Below the pieces are notes generated by a model that was given only the letters and a program-made list of their open reading frames with translations, had not been told where the DNA came from and did not search any database. Source: JANNWF01 sp052390415 (GTDB lineage: Bacteria; Pseudomonadota; Gammaproteobacteria; Xanthomonadales; Xanthomonadaceae). Taken from it: 64,000 bases of DNA. Both the position numbers and the translations under genes were made by a program. Location: positions 4,824-68,823 of the forward strand of contig JBQTGY010000032.1 of NCBI GenBank assembly GCA_052390415.1, written 5' to 3'. Shown here one piece after another: positions 50,778 to 60,193 of this stretch; positions within the stretch are counted from its first letter, which is position 1; each line of letters begins with the position of its first letter.

Positions 50778-51047
50778 ATGATCAGGTTCCGCCTCAAGGA
50801 ACTGCTCGCCGACAAGGCCTTTCGCGAGCGCAGGGTCGTCACGCTCGCGGAGGTGGCAGAGGTCACCGGCATTCACCGGATCACGCTGTCGAAGATCGCC
50901 AACCATGTCGGCTACAACACCGGCACGGACAACCTCGACAAGCTCTGCGAGTACTTCGCCTGCCCGCTGGAGGACCTGGCGCAGCACATTCCAGCTGGGA
51001 GTTCGGCGGCGGACATTTCGACGTCTGACGGCGAGCCGAGCGCATGA
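50778..51047 (+). CDS. Cro/C1-type HTH regulator
   Basis: 89 residues. The HTH is RFRLKELLADKAFRERRVVTLAEVAEVTGIHRITLSKIANHVGYNTGTDNLDKLCEYFACPLEDL, a well-known small-repressor form. Preceded by AAGGA at 11 nt. Lies between the integrase promoter region and the type I restriction operon, so it might control either. Confidence 0.8.
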   Translation: MIRFRLKELLADKAFRERRVVTLAEVAEVTGIHRITLSKIANHVGYNTGTDNLDKLCEYFACPLEDLAQHIPAGSSAADISTSDGEPSA

Positions 51048-51106
51048 GATCCAGCCTTGTGAAAACGAGGGCCGTGGGCGCCGATGCTCTCGGTGATCTG
51101 ACACCG

Positions 51107-51182
51107 CGTAGTGGACTGACTACGCTGGCAAACCGTCTGCCTGGTGGCGCGGGGCGATTACGTTGTGCGTGTTGCGCGCAAC
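51107..51182. promoter_or_regulatory. two inverted repeats before hsdM
   Basis: CGTAGT-N6-ACTACG (51107-51124) and the 12-bp palindrome GTTGCGCGCAAC (51171-51182), which ends 35 nt before the hsdM ATG. The first shares CGTAG with the hairpin at 50675, consistent with one regulator acting at both. The rest of the 170-nt gap shows no clear gene. Confidence 0.4.
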
Positions 51183-51217
51183 GCACGCGTCCGCTCCCAT
51201 GAAGAGCGGCTGATCCC

Positions 51218-53662
51218 ATGGCCCTGAAGAACTCCCAGCTCTACACCTCCCTCTGGCAAAGCTGCGACGAGCTGCGCGGAGGGATGGATGCGTCGCAGTA
51301 CAAGGACTACGTACTGACGCTGCTGTTCATGAAGTACGTGTCGGACAAGCACGCCGCGAGTCCGAACTCGTTGATCGACGTGCCGCCGGGCGGCAGCTTC
51401 GCCGATATGGTGAAGCTCAAGGGCGACAAGGAGATCGGCGACAAGATCAACAAGATCATCGCCAGGCTGGCTGAGGCCAACGACCTCAGGGGCGTGATCG
51501 ATCAGGCCGACTTCAACGACGAGGCCAGGCTCGGCAGCGGCAAGGAAATGCAGGACCGGCTCTCGAAGCTGGTCGCGATCTTCGATGGGCTCGACTTCCG
51601 CGCCAATCGTGCCGAGGGCGACGACCTGCTGGGCGATGCCTACGAATACCTGATGCGCCACTTCGCCACCGAGAGTGGCAAGAGCAAGGGGCAGTTCTAT
51701 ACGCCATCCGAAGTATCGCGCATTCTTGCGCAGGTGGTGGGCATCGGTGACGACACCAAGCCAACCCACACCATCTACGACCCAACATGCGGATCGGGGT
51801 CGCTGCTGCTGAAGGCCGCCGACGAGGCGCCGCGCGGCATCACCATCTACGGCCAGGAAATGGATGTGGCCACCTGGGCCCTGGCGCGGATGAACATGAT
51901 CCTGCACGGCCATCCGACTGCCGAGATCAAGCGCCAGAATACGCTGTCGACGCCGCTGTTCCGCAACAAGGACGACAGCCTCAAGACCTTCGACTATGCG
52001 GTCGCCAATCCGCCGTTCTCCACCAAGGCCTGGGCCAGCGGGCTCGACCCCGCGAACGATGAGTTCGAGCGTTTCGCGTACGGCATTCCGCCGGCCAAGA
52101 ACGGCGACTACGCCTTTCTGCTGCACCTGATCAAGTCGCTCAAGAGTAGCGGCAAGGGCGCGGTCATCCTGCCGCATGGCGTGCTGTTCCGCGGCAACAA
52201 GGAGGCCGACATCCGCCGCAACCTGGTCGAGCGCGGGCTGATCAAGGGCATCATCGGCCTGCCGGCCAACCTGTTCTACGGCACCGGCATTCCCGCCTGC
52301 ATCCTGGTCATCGACAAGGAACACGCCCAGGCGCGGCGCGGCATCTTCATGATCGATGCCAGCCGCGGCTTCGTGAAGGACGGCAACAAGAATCGTCTAC
52401 GCGCGCAGGACATCCACCAGATCGTCGACGTCTTCAATCGCCAGACGGAGGTGCCGCGCTACGCGCGCATGGTGCCGCTGGCCGAGATCGCCAGCGCGGC
52501 CAACGACTACAACCTCAACCTGCCGCGCTACATCGATTCCAGCGAACCCGAAGACCTGCACGACCTCGATGCCCACCTCAACGGCGGTATCCCGGATCGC
52601 GACATCGAAGCGCTGGACGCGTATTGGAAAGTGTTCCCGACGCTGCGGCAGGCGCTGTTCCGTCCAAGCCGTCGTGCCGGCTACAGCGAAGCGCTGATCG
52701 AAAGCCGGCAGGTGAAGCGCGCCATCCTCGACCACCCCGAGTTCCAGGCCTTCGCCGCGCGCCTTGCTACCGTCTACGAGGGCTGGCGCGAGGCCCACCG
52801 TCCGCTGCTGATGGGCCTGAAGGTCAACGACCTGCCCAAAGCCATCATCCACACCCTGTCCGAGGATCTGCTCGCGCGCTTTTCCGACCTGCCGCTGGTC
52901 AGCCGCTACGACATCTACCAACGCCTGATGGACTACTGGGTCGCGGTGATGCAGGACGACGTCTACCTGATCGCCGCCGACGGCTGGAAGGTCGCCGCTC
53001 AGCCGCGCGGCGTGATCGACGACAAGGAACGCAAGATCAAGGAAACCCCGGACCTCAGCATCGGCCGCAAGAAGTACAAGATGGACTTGCTGCCGCCGGC
53101 GCTGATCGTCGCGCGCTTTTACACCAACGACCAGGCCGCCATCGACGCACTGCAGGCCGTGCAGGACGAAGCCGCGCGCGTTCTGGAGGAATACGTCGAG
53201 GAGCACGGCGGGGACGAGGGACTGCTGGCCGACGCGCTGACGGACAAAGGCAAGGTCACCAAGGGATCGGTCAAGGAGCGCCTGAAGGCGCTCAAGGACG
53301 AGGCCGACGGCGACGAGGAACTCGCTGCGCTGACGCGATGCCTCAAGTTGATCGACGCCGAGGCTGATGCCGGCAAAGCCGTCAAGGACGCGCAGGCGGA
53401 ATTGGATGCCAAGGTGCTGGCGCGCTACGCCAAGTTGAGCGAGACCGAGATCAAGTCGCTGGTGGTGGAGGACAAGTGGTTCGCTGCGTTGCGCGAAGCC
53501 ACTGAGGGTGAAGTCGAGAAGTTGACCCAGAGGCTGGCAGGGCGCGTGAAGGAATTGGAGGAACGGTACGCGCGGCCGTTGATCGACCTTGAGGGCGACG
53601 TCGCGGGATACGGCGCCAAGGTCACCGGGCACCTTCGGGCGATGGGGCTGGTCTTCGCGTGA
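51218..53662 (+). CDS. hsdM: type I restriction-modification methyltransferase subunit
   Basis: 814 residues, longer than the common 500-550; the extra C-terminal 300 residues are helical and Lys/Glu-rich. N-terminal HsdM helices (QLYTSLWQSCDELRGGMDASQYKDYVLTLLFMKYVSDKHA), SAM motif I YDPTCGSGSLLLKA (from residue 187) and catalytic NPPFSTKAW (from residue 265) mark an N6-adenine methylase. It methylates the host target as part of M2S and of the restriction complex. It overlaps hsdS by a GTGA junction. Confidence 0.93.
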   Translation: MALKNSQLYTSLWQSCDELRGGMDASQYKDYVLTLLFMKYVSDKHAASPNSLIDVPPGGSFADMVKLKGDKEIGDKINKIIARLAEANDLRGVIDQADFNDEARLGSGKEMQDRLSKLVAIFDGLDFRANRAEGDDLLGDAYEYLMRHFATESGKSKGQFYTPSEVSRILAQVVGIGDDTKPTHTIYDPTCGSGSLLLKAADEAPRGITIYGQEMDVATWALARMNMILHGHPTAEIKRQNTLSTPLFRNKDDSLKTFDYAVANPPFSTKAWASGLDPANDEFERFAYGIPPAKNGDYAFLLHLIKSLKSSGKGAVILPHGVLFRGNKEADIRRNLVERGLIKGIIGLPANLFYGTGIPACILVIDKEHAQARRGIFMIDASRGFVKDGNKNRLRAQDIHQIVDVFNRQTEVPRYARMVPLAEIASAANDYNLNLPRYIDSSEPEDLHDLDAHLNGGIPDRDIEALDAYWKVFPTLRQALFRPSRRAGYSEALIESRQVKRAILDHPEFQAFAARLATVYEGWREAHRPLLMGLKVNDLPKAIIHTLSEDLLARFSDLPLVSRYDIYQRLMDYWVAVMQDDVYLIAADGWKVAAQPRGVIDDKERKIKETPDLSIGRKKYKMDLLPPALIVARFYTNDQAAIDALQAVQDEAARVLEEYVEEHGGDEGLLADALTDKGKVTKGSVKERLKALKDEADGDEELAALTRCLKLIDAEADAGKAVKDAQAELDAKVLARYAKLSETEIKSLVVEDKWFAALREATEGEVEKLTQRLAGRVKELEERYARPLIDLEGDVAGYGAKVTGHLRAMGLVFA

Positions 53663-55059
53663 AGCCTTCGACGCCACTCAATGCTGCCGATGGCGGTCGC
53701 GTTGTGGAAGACGCGCGCCGAATCAGCGAAGTCCGCTCATCGTACTCAGCGCAATGGCGCGCTCCGACCGCTTCGGTTTGGCCTGCACACAAATCCTCGA
53801 ACTTGGGAATCATTCCACGCGACTGGCAGATTCGGTCGCTGCATGAAGTCGCGCAGGTGCAATCAGGCATAGCGAAGAACGCCAAGAGACAGGTGCGCAA
53901 CGCTGTGGACGTTCACTACCTGAGAGTGGCGAACGTGCAAGACGGCTACCTCGATCTGGACCAGATGAGCACCATTCGTCTGAGCCGCGACGAGTTGGTC
54001 AGGTACGCCGTGCTTCCGGGCGACGTGCTCATGAACGAAGGGGGTGATCTCGACCAGCTGGGGCGCGGTGCCATGTGGCGTGGGGAGTTCGATCCGTGCG
54101 TCCACCAGAACCATGTGTTCGTGGTTCGTTGTCGCTCGGGACTGCTGCCAGAGTTTCTGAACGCCTGGACCGCGTCCACACCTGCAAGGCGTTACTTCCT
54201 GCTCGCGGGAAAGCAGACCACCAATCTGGCATCCATAAACAAGACGGCTCTGGGCGAGCTCCCGGTGCTGATGCCTCAACCCGAAGAACAGCGCGCCATC
54301 GCGGATGCCCTGACGGATGTGGATGGCCTGCTCGGGGCCTTGGACGCCCTGATCGCCAAGAAGCGCGCCATCAAGCAGGCCGCCATGCAGCAACTGCTTA
54401 CCGGCAAGACCCGGCTGCCCGGCTTCAGAGAGCGATGGCAGACGAAATGTCTCGGTGAGCTGGTCGCCTTTCTATCCGGCGGAACGCCCTCTCGAAGTGT
54501 CGCAACGTACTGGTCTGGCGAGATTCCCTGGATAAGCGCCTCCAGTCTTCGAACCTTCTACGTATGGCGTTCCGAAACCAATCTGAGCAAAGAAGGCGTT
54601 GCGGCAGGAAGCAAGATGGCACCTGTTGGTGCAACGCTCTTGCTGGTGAGGGGAAGCGCCCTTCACAACGAGATTCTCGCCGGGCTGGTCACCAAGCCAG
54701 TCTGTTTCAATCAGGATGTTAAGGCGCTTGTCCCGAACTCGTCTGTGGTTCCGGAGTTCCTGACCTTCTGTCTCCACGGAAGAGCCGACGAATTGCTCAG
54801 GCTTGTCAGCTCCGCCGGCAACACGGCAGGAGTTCTGGACACCAAGATTCTGAAGGCCTTCGAAATCTTGCTGCCTGACAAGCGCGAGCAAGAAGCAATC
54901 TCTGCGGCGCTGGCCGATATCGACGCGGATATCGCAGCGATTGAGGCTCGTCGCGACAAGACCCGCGCCATCAAGCAAGGCATGGTGCAGCAGCTTCTCA
55001 CTGGCCGCGTCCGGCTGGTGCCGCCGTCCACGGCGATGACGGAAGCCGCCACGCCATGA
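53659..55059 (+). CDS. hsdS: type I restriction-modification specificity subunit
   Basis: 466 residues from the GTG at 53659 overlapping the hsdM stop. Two target-recognition domains: the first from LGIIPRDWQIRSLHEVAQVQSG, the second from RWQTKCLGELVAFLSGGTPSR. Each is followed by a near-identical helix repeat ending (KQAAMQQLLTGKTRL and KQGMVQQLLTGRVRL), the normal circular HsdS layout. The DNA here is less GC-rich than its neighbours, as often in horizontally exchanged specificity genes. The target cannot be predicted. Confidence 0.92.
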   Translation: MKPSTPLNAADGGRVVEDARRISEVRSSYSAQWRAPTASVWPAHKSSNLGIIPRDWQIRSLHEVAQVQSGIAKNAKRQVRNAVDVHYLRVANVQDGYLDLDQMSTIRLSRDELVRYAVLPGDVLMNEGGDLDQLGRGAMWRGEFDPCVHQNHVFVVRCRSGLLPEFLNAWTASTPARRYFLLAGKQTTNLASINKTALGELPVLMPQPEEQRAIADALTDVDGLLGALDALIAKKRAIKQAAMQQLLTGKTRLPGFRERWQTKCLGELVAFLSGGTPSRSVATYWSGEIPWISASSLRTFYVWRSETNLSKEGVAAGSKMAPVGATLLLVRGSALHNEILAGLVTKPVCFNQDVKALVPNSSVVPEFLTFCLHGRADELLRLVSSAGNTAGVLDTKILKAFEILLPDKREQEAISAALADIDADIAAIEARRDKTRAIKQGMVQQLLTGRVRLVPPSTAMTEAATP

Positions 55060-56069
55060 CCCAGTCGCCGCCCTTCCACCTCACCCACGCCATGCTCGGC
55101 CGCGTTGCCGAGATCGCTGAACTGGTGGGCGCGTGGAACGCGGCGAACCCCTCGGCACTGTTGCCTCAGCTTCGGCGCGGCAACCGCATTCGCAGCATCC
55201 AGGCTTCGCTGGCGATCGAGCAGAACACGCTGTCGGTCGAGCAGGTGACGGCGGTGCTGGACGGCAAGCCGGTGCTGGGCACGCCGCGCGAGATCCAGGA
55301 AGTGCTCAACGCCTTCGCGGCCTATGAGGCGATGGAAGACTGGCAGCCCACGCGCCTCGACGATCTGCTGGCCGCGCACAAGCGCCTGATGCGCGGGTTG
55401 GTCGAGGACGCGGGTCGCTTGCGCACTGGCGGTGTGGGCATCTATCAGGGCCAGCAGGTCGTGCACATGGCGCCGCCGGTCAGCCGCGTGCCGGCGTTGA
55501 CGCAGGGCCTGCTGGACTGGCTGGCCGGCACCGACGCGCACCCGCTGATCGCCTCCTGCGCCTTCCACTACGAGTTGGAGTTCATCCATCCCTTCAGCGA
55601 CGGCAACGGGCGCATCGGGCGGCTCTGGCAGACGCTGATCCTCAGCCGCTGGCAGCCGGTGCTGGCTTTCCTGCCGGTCGAGACCGTGATCAAGCGCCGT
55701 CAGACTGACTACTACCGGCTGCTGGGCGAGGCGGATCAGGCGGGTGACTGCAGCGGCTTCATCGGGTTCCTACTGGATGCGATCTTCGACGCGCTGAAGC
55801 AAGCCATCGATGCTTCGCTGACCGGCGCCGGTCAATCAGCTGCGCCGGTAGAAACGCCGGTAGAAACGCCGGTAAAGGCGGCGACCAAGACGCCCGAGCG
55901 CATTCTGGCGGTCCTGCGGGCGCATCCCACCTGCACCTTGGGCGAGGTGGCATCGAGCATAGGAAAGTCGGTGCGCGCGGTGGAGCGCGCGGCAGCCCGA
56001 CTGCAGCAGGAGGGGCGGCTGCGTTTCGTCGGGCCACGCAAGGGCGGGCGTTGGGAGGTGCTGGAATGA
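55056..56069 (+). CDS. Fic-domain protein with winged-helix end
   Basis: 337 residues, starting inside hsdS by ATGA. The inhibitory-helix position near the N-terminus reads SLAIEQN, close to the (S/T)xxxE(G/N) motif of class II Fic proteins but with Gln instead of Gly/Asn. The catalytic loop HPFSDGNGRIGRLW (near residue 177) is complete, so AMP transfer or a related nucleotide transfer is likely. The C-terminus holds a short repeat (TPVETPVKAAT) and a winged helix (LGEVASSIGKSVRAVERAAARLQQEGRLRFVG). A Fic gene between hsdS and hsdR is a recurring but unexplained arrangement; a toxin, regulator or host-modifying role is possible. Confidence 0.88.
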   Translation: MTQSPPFHLTHAMLGRVAEIAELVGAWNAANPSALLPQLRRGNRIRSIQASLAIEQNTLSVEQVTAVLDGKPVLGTPREIQEVLNAFAAYEAMEDWQPTRLDDLLAAHKRLMRGLVEDAGRLRTGGVGIYQGQQVVHMAPPVSRVPALTQGLLDWLAGTDAHPLIASCAFHYELEFIHPFSDGNGRIGRLWQTLILSRWQPVLAFLPVETVIKRRQTDYYRLLGEADQAGDCSGFIGFLLDAIFDALKQAIDASLTGAGQSAAPVETPVETPVKAATKTPERILAVLRAHPTCTLGEVASSIGKSVRAVERAAARLQQEGRLRFVGPRKGGRWEVLE

Positions 56070-56120
56070 GACAACTGAGCAGCGCGACGATTGACCGGGT
56101 CGTGTCGGCGTTCCGCAGCC

Positions 56121-56198
56121 CCGTTCGCGGTGAGGTATCGAACCGCGGACGGCGGCCGTGCGGCGTCCGTTCGGACTTCGATACCTCAGCCCGAACGG
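56121..56198. repeat. long imperfect inverted repeat between fic and hsdR
   Basis: The left arm (56121-56152) and the right arm (56166-56198) are inverse copies. Both contain CCGTTCG and TGAGGTATCGAA, with 3-4 mismatched bases between these blocks. As RNA it would fold into a hairpin of about 32 bp with a 13-nt loop. It fills much of the 178-nt gap that separates hsdR from an otherwise overlapping operon. Possible attenuator, processing site or mobile palindromic unit. Confidence 0.75.
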
Positions 56199-56247
56199 AT
56201 GTACCCGTGTCGCGAGTTCAGCGCACTGCAAAGCGGCAGCAACCCGG

Positions 56248-59200
56248 GTGAGCGATGTCGGCGAACGCGAGCGCCGCACCCAGCAGCGGGTGGTGGCCTT
56301 CCTGCGCGACGCGCTGGGCTACACCTGGCTGGGCGACTGGCATCGACGCGCCGGCAACTGCAACGTCGAGCAGGGCTTGCTCAGCGACTGGCTGCGGCGC
56401 CAGGGGCACAGCGAAAAGCAAATCGGCAAAGTGCTGTTCGAACTCGACAAGGCCGCCGCGTTGGGCGGCAGCACGACGCTGTACGAGGCCAACCGCGACG
56501 TCTACGGCCTGCTTCGCTACGGCGTGAAGGTTCGGCCCGAGGTCGGCGAGCAGACGCTCACCGTATGGCTGATCGACTGGGCGAACCCGGCCAACAACGA
56601 CTTCGCCTTGGCCGAAGAGGTGACGGTGGAAGGGGAGCACGACAAGCGCCCCGACCTCGTGCTTTACGTCAACGGCATCGCGCTCGGAGTGCTGGAATTG
56701 AAACGCTCCACAGTCTCGGTGTCGGAAGGCATCCGCCAGAACTTGGACAGCCAGAAGAAGGCTTTCATCCAGCCGTTCTACAGCACCGTACAACTGGTGA
56801 TGGCGGGAAACGAGACCGAAGGGTTGCGCTACGCCACCATCGAGACGCCTGAGAAATACTGGCTGCGCTGGAAGGAGCCGACTGCGCATCCCGATGCCGG
56901 CGACAATCCGCTGCTGTGCGAGCTGGGCCAGCTATGCCGCAAGCCGCGCCTGCTGGAGCTGGTCCACGACTTCATCGTGTTTGACGCCGGCATCAAGAAG
57001 GCCTGCCGGCACAACCAGTACTTCGGCGTGAAGGCAGCGCAGGAAAGCGTTCGCCGCCGCGAGGGCGGCATCATTTGGCATACCCAGGGCAGCGGCAAGT
57101 CGCTGACCATGGTCTGGCTGGCCAAGTGGCTACGCGAGAACCTGCGCGATGCGCGGGTGCTGATCATCACCGATCGCACCGAACTCGACGAACAGATCGA
57201 AAAGGTGTTCAAGGGCGTCAACGAGCAGATTCACCGCACCCGCAGCGGCGCCGACCTCGCGTCCGTGCTCAATGCCAACGAGGAGTGGCTGATCGGCTCG
57301 CTGATCCACAAGTTTGGTGCAAGTGAGGAGATCGCGGACGCCGACGTGCAAGCCTTCGTCGAGGAGATCCGCAAGAGCCTGCCCAAGGACTTCCGCGCCA
57401 AGGGCGATGTGTTCGTGTTCGTCGACGAGTGCCACCGCAGCCAGTCCGGAAAGCTGCACGAGGCGATGAAGGCGCTGCTGCCGCAGGCCCTGCTGATCGG
57501 CTTCACCGGCACGCCGCTGCTGAAGGCTGACAAGCGCCGCAGCGTGGAGACCTTCGGGCCCTACATTCATACCTACAAGTACGACGAGGCGGTGCGCGAC
57601 GGAGTGGTGCTGGACCTGCGCTACGAGGCTCGCGACATCGACCAGAGCATCACTTCGCAGGCCAAGGTCGACCAATGGTTCGACCTGAAGACGCGGGGAC
57701 TGACCGATGCGGCCAAGGCGCAGCTCAAACAGCGCTGGGGCACGATGCAGAAGGTACTGAGCGCGCGCGATCGGCTGGAGAAGATCGTCGCCGACGTGCT
57801 GATGGACTTCGAGACCCGCGACCGGCTCAAGAGTGGGCGCGGCAACGCGATGCTGGTGTCGGGAAGCATCTACTCGGCTTGCCGCTTCTTCGAGATGTTC
57901 CAGCAGACCGACCTTGCCGGGAAGTGCGCCATCGTCACGTCCTATGCACCGTCGCCTGCCGACATCAAGGGCGAGGAGACCGGCGAGGGGCTGACCGAGA
58001 AGCTCCGCCAGTACGACATCTACCGCAAGATGCTGGCCGCGCACTTCAGCGAGCCCGAAGAGTCGGCCATGTACAAGGTCGCCGAGTTCGAGAAGCAGGT
58101 GAAGAAGCGATTCATCGACGAGCCCGGGCAGATGCGCCTGCTGATCGTCGTCGACAAGCTGCTGACCGGCTTCGATGCGCCGTCGGCGACGTTCCTCTAC
58201 ATCGACAAGCAGATGCGCGACCACGGCCTGTTCCAGGCCATCTGCCGCGTGAACCGGCTCGATGGCGAGGACAAGGAGTACGGCTACATCATCGACTACA
58301 AGGACCTGTTCCGCCCGCTGGAAGGCGCCATCAAGGACTACACCGGCGAGGCCCTGTCCGGCTACGACAAGGCCGATGTCGAGGGCCTGCTGAAGGATCG
58401 CCTTGCGGCCGGACGCGCCCGGCTGGAAGAGGCGCGCGATGCGATCAAGGCGCTGTGCGAGGCGGTCGTGCCACCCAAGGGCAGCGCCGAATACCTGCGC
58501 TACTTCTGCGCGGTGGAGAGCGGGAACGCCCTGCAGCTGAAGGAGAACGAGCCCAAGCGCGTGGCACTGTACAAGCTCGCCGCCGGATTCCTGCGCGCCT
58601 ACGCCAATCTCGCCAACGAGTTGTTTGATGCCGGCTACACCGCCGCGCAGGCCCAGGCGCTGAAGGACGAGGTCAGCCACTTCGAGAGCGTTCGATCCGA
58701 GGTGAAGCTGGCGAGCGGCGACTACGTCGACATGAAGCTCTACGAGCCGGCGATGCGCCACCTGCTGGATACCTACATCCGCGCGGAAGAGAGCGAGAAG
58801 ATTTCCGCCTTCGATGACCTGACCCTGGTGAAGCTGATCGTGGAGCGCGGCCAGGCCGCGGTCGACGAACTGCCCAAGGGCTTGCGCGCGGATCGCCGCG
58901 CGATGGCGGAAACCATCGAGAACAACGTGCGCCGCCTGATCATCGACGAGATGGCGGTCAACCCCAAGTACTACGAGCGCATGTCGCAACTGCTGGATGC
59001 GCTGATCGCCCAGCGCAAGCAGGAAGCCATCGACTACGCGGCCTACCTTGCCAAGGTCGTCGAGCTGACCCGAAAGGTTTCCCGCCCGGGCAGCGGCTCG
59101 GCGTATCCGCTGAACATCAACAGCCCGCTACGCTGCGCGCTGTACGACAACCTGCGTGCAATCGAGAACCTGTCGGATCGACTGGTCGACCAGCGCAGGG

Positions 59201-59394
59201 TCGCGGAGGTGCCCGATGTCGCCGCTGCGGCGGCACTTTCCGTCGACGACGCGATTCGCGCCGTCCGCAAGGCCGACTGGCGCGGTAACCGCTTCAAGGA
59301 GCGCGAAGTGCTCAACGCCGTTCGCAGCGTAGTCGCCGATGGGGACCTCGCCGAGCAGCTCTTCAACATCGTCAAGGCCCAGCGCGATGGGTAG
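56248..59394 (+). CDS. hsdR: type I restriction endonuclease subunit
   Basis: 1048 residues from a GTG at 56248; the frame is open from 56158, but that part is within the hairpin. N-terminal nuclease domain (PDLVLYVNGIALGVLELKRS, PD-(D/E)XK type) is followed by helicase motifs: HTQGSGKSLTMVWLAKWL (Walker A), VFVFVDECHRSQSGKL (DEAD-like), LIGFTGTPLL, DKLLTGFDAPSATFLYIDK. The C-terminal region joins HsdM. Translocates and cuts unmethylated DNA. Overlaps the metallopeptidase gene by 8 nt. Confidence 0.93.
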   Translation: MSDVGERERRTQQRVVAFLRDALGYTWLGDWHRRAGNCNVEQGLLSDWLRRQGHSEKQIGKVLFELDKAAALGGSTTLYEANRDVYGLLRYGVKVRPEVGEQTLTVWLIDWANPANNDFALAEEVTVEGEHDKRPDLVLYVNGIALGVLELKRSTVSVSEGIRQNLDSQKKAFIQPFYSTVQLVMAGNETEGLRYATIETPEKYWLRWKEPTAHPDAGDNPLLCELGQLCRKPRLLELVHDFIVFDAGIKKACRHNQYFGVKAAQESVRRREGGIIWHTQGSGKSLTMVWLAKWLRENLRDARVLIITDRTELDEQIEKVFKGVNEQIHRTRSGADLASVLNANEEWLIGSLIHKFGASEEIADADVQAFVEEIRKSLPKDFRAKGDVFVFVDECHRSQSGKLHEAMKALLPQALLIGFTGTPLLKADKRRSVETFGPYIHTYKYDEAVRDGVVLDLRYEARDIDQSITSQAKVDQWFDLKTRGLTDAAKAQLKQRWGTMQKVLSARDRLEKIVADVLMDFETRDRLKSGRGNAMLVSGSIYSACRFFEMFQQTDLAGKCAIVTSYAPSPADIKGEETGEGLTEKLRQYDIYRKMLAAHFSEPEESAMYKVAEFEKQVKKRFIDEPGQMRLLIVVDKLLTGFDAPSATFLYIDKQMRDHGLFQAICRVNRLDGEDKEYGYIIDYKDLFRPLEGAIKDYTGEALSGYDKADVEGLLKDRLAAGRARLEEARDAIKALCEAVVPPKGSAEYLRYFCAVESGNALQLKENEPKRVALYKLAAGFLRAYANLANELFDAGYTAAQAQALKDEVSHFESVRSEVKLASGDYVDMKLYEPAMRHLLDTYIRAEESEKISAFDDLTLVKLIVERGQAAVDELPKGLRADRRAMAETIENNVRRLIIDEMAVNPKYYERMSQLLDALIAQRKQEAIDYAAYLAKVVELTRKVSRPGSGSAYPLNINSPLRCALYDNLRAIENLSDRLVDQRRVAEVPDVAAAAALSVDDAIRAVRKADWRGNRFKEREVLNAVRSVVADGDLAEQLFNIVKAQRDG

Positions 59395-60112
59395 CACGCG
59401 TCAGATGCTGGTGGCAGGGATCAGCGTGGACGTGCAGCGCAAGGACATCAAGAACCTGCACGTCGGCGTCTACCCCCCCGCCGGCCGCGTGCGCGTCGCT
59501 GCCCCGCTGCGGCTGGATGACGAAGCCGTCCGGCTGGCGGTGATTTCCCGCCTGGGCTGGATCCGGCGCCAGCAGGCCGCGTTCAAGCAACAGGATCGCC
59601 AGTCCCAGCGCGAATTCGTCAGCGGCGAAAGCCACTACTTTCGCGGGCGGCGATACCGGCTTGAGGTCATCGAGCGCCCCGGCCGTGCATCCGTTGCGAT
59701 CCGCAACAACACCATCCTTTCGATGGAGGTTCCGCCGGGTCTGAGCGCAGATACGCGCGCCGATCTGCTGGACCGCTGGTACCGAAATCAACTTCGGGCC
59801 GCGATTCCCGGACTCCTGGACAAGTGGCTGCCGAAGTTCGATGTGCCGGCACCCGAAGTCCGGATCCGAAAGCTGAAGACGCTATGGGGTAGCTGCAACG
59901 CCGAGGCCGGCAGGATCTGGCTCAACCTGGAACTTATCAAGAAGCCACCGGCCTGCCTCGAGTTCATCCTCGTCCACGAACTCGCTCACCTGATCGAACG
60001 CCATCACAACGAGCGCTTCCTGGCGATCATGGATCGCGCGATGCCGACCTGGCGCGTGAGCAGGGAAGAGCTGAATCGGTCGCCGTTGGCGCATGAGGAG
60101 TGGAGCTACTGA
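59387..60112 (+). CDS. YgjP/SprT-like zinc metallopeptidase
   Basis: 241 residues from the ATG at 59387, starting within the last codons of hsdR. The zinc motif is VHELAHLIERHHNERF. Also present is LKTLWGSCNAEAGRIWLNLELIKKPP, the characteristic YgjP (DUF45) strand. Frequent in type I restriction operons directly after hsdR, but its job there is unknown. Catalytic Glu and all three His ligands are kept. Confidence 0.88.
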   Translation: MGSTRQMLVAGISVDVQRKDIKNLHVGVYPPAGRVRVAAPLRLDDEAVRLAVISRLGWIRRQQAAFKQQDRQSQREFVSGESHYFRGRRYRLEVIERPGRASVAIRNNTILSMEVPPGLSADTRADLLDRWYRNQLRAAIPGLLDKWLPKFDVPAPEVRIRKLKTLWGSCNAEAGRIWLNLELIKKPPACLEFILVHELAHLIERHHNERFLAIMDRAMPTWRVSREELNRSPLAHEEWSY

Positions 60113-60155
60113 GTTCTGGAAGCGCTTGATGGTGTTGCGATACGGAAGCGCCTCG

Positions 60156-60186
60156 CCTGCACCGCGAAGTCCGTTCGCGGCGCAGG
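60156..60186. terminator. hairpin at the end of the restriction operon
   Basis: CCTGC-A-CCGCGAA and TTCGCGG-C-GCAGG form a 13-bp stem (one mismatch) with a 5-nt loop. It sits between the two convergent gene ends (60112 and 60194). No T-run follows on the plus strand, so it may be a bidirectional weak terminator or a palindromic repeat. CCGTTCGCGG is shared with the inverted repeat at 56121. Confidence 0.5.
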
Positions 60187-60193
60187 CCAAAGG

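Noticed and set aside
51158..53677. Long minus-strand frames opposite hsdM
   Set aside because: Mirror frames of hsdM; the plus-strand protein has all methyltransferase motifs, the minus-strand ones none.
57130..58989. 619-codon minus-strand frame
   Set aside because: Opposite hsdR helicase motifs; Val/His/Leu-rich composition without recognisable features.
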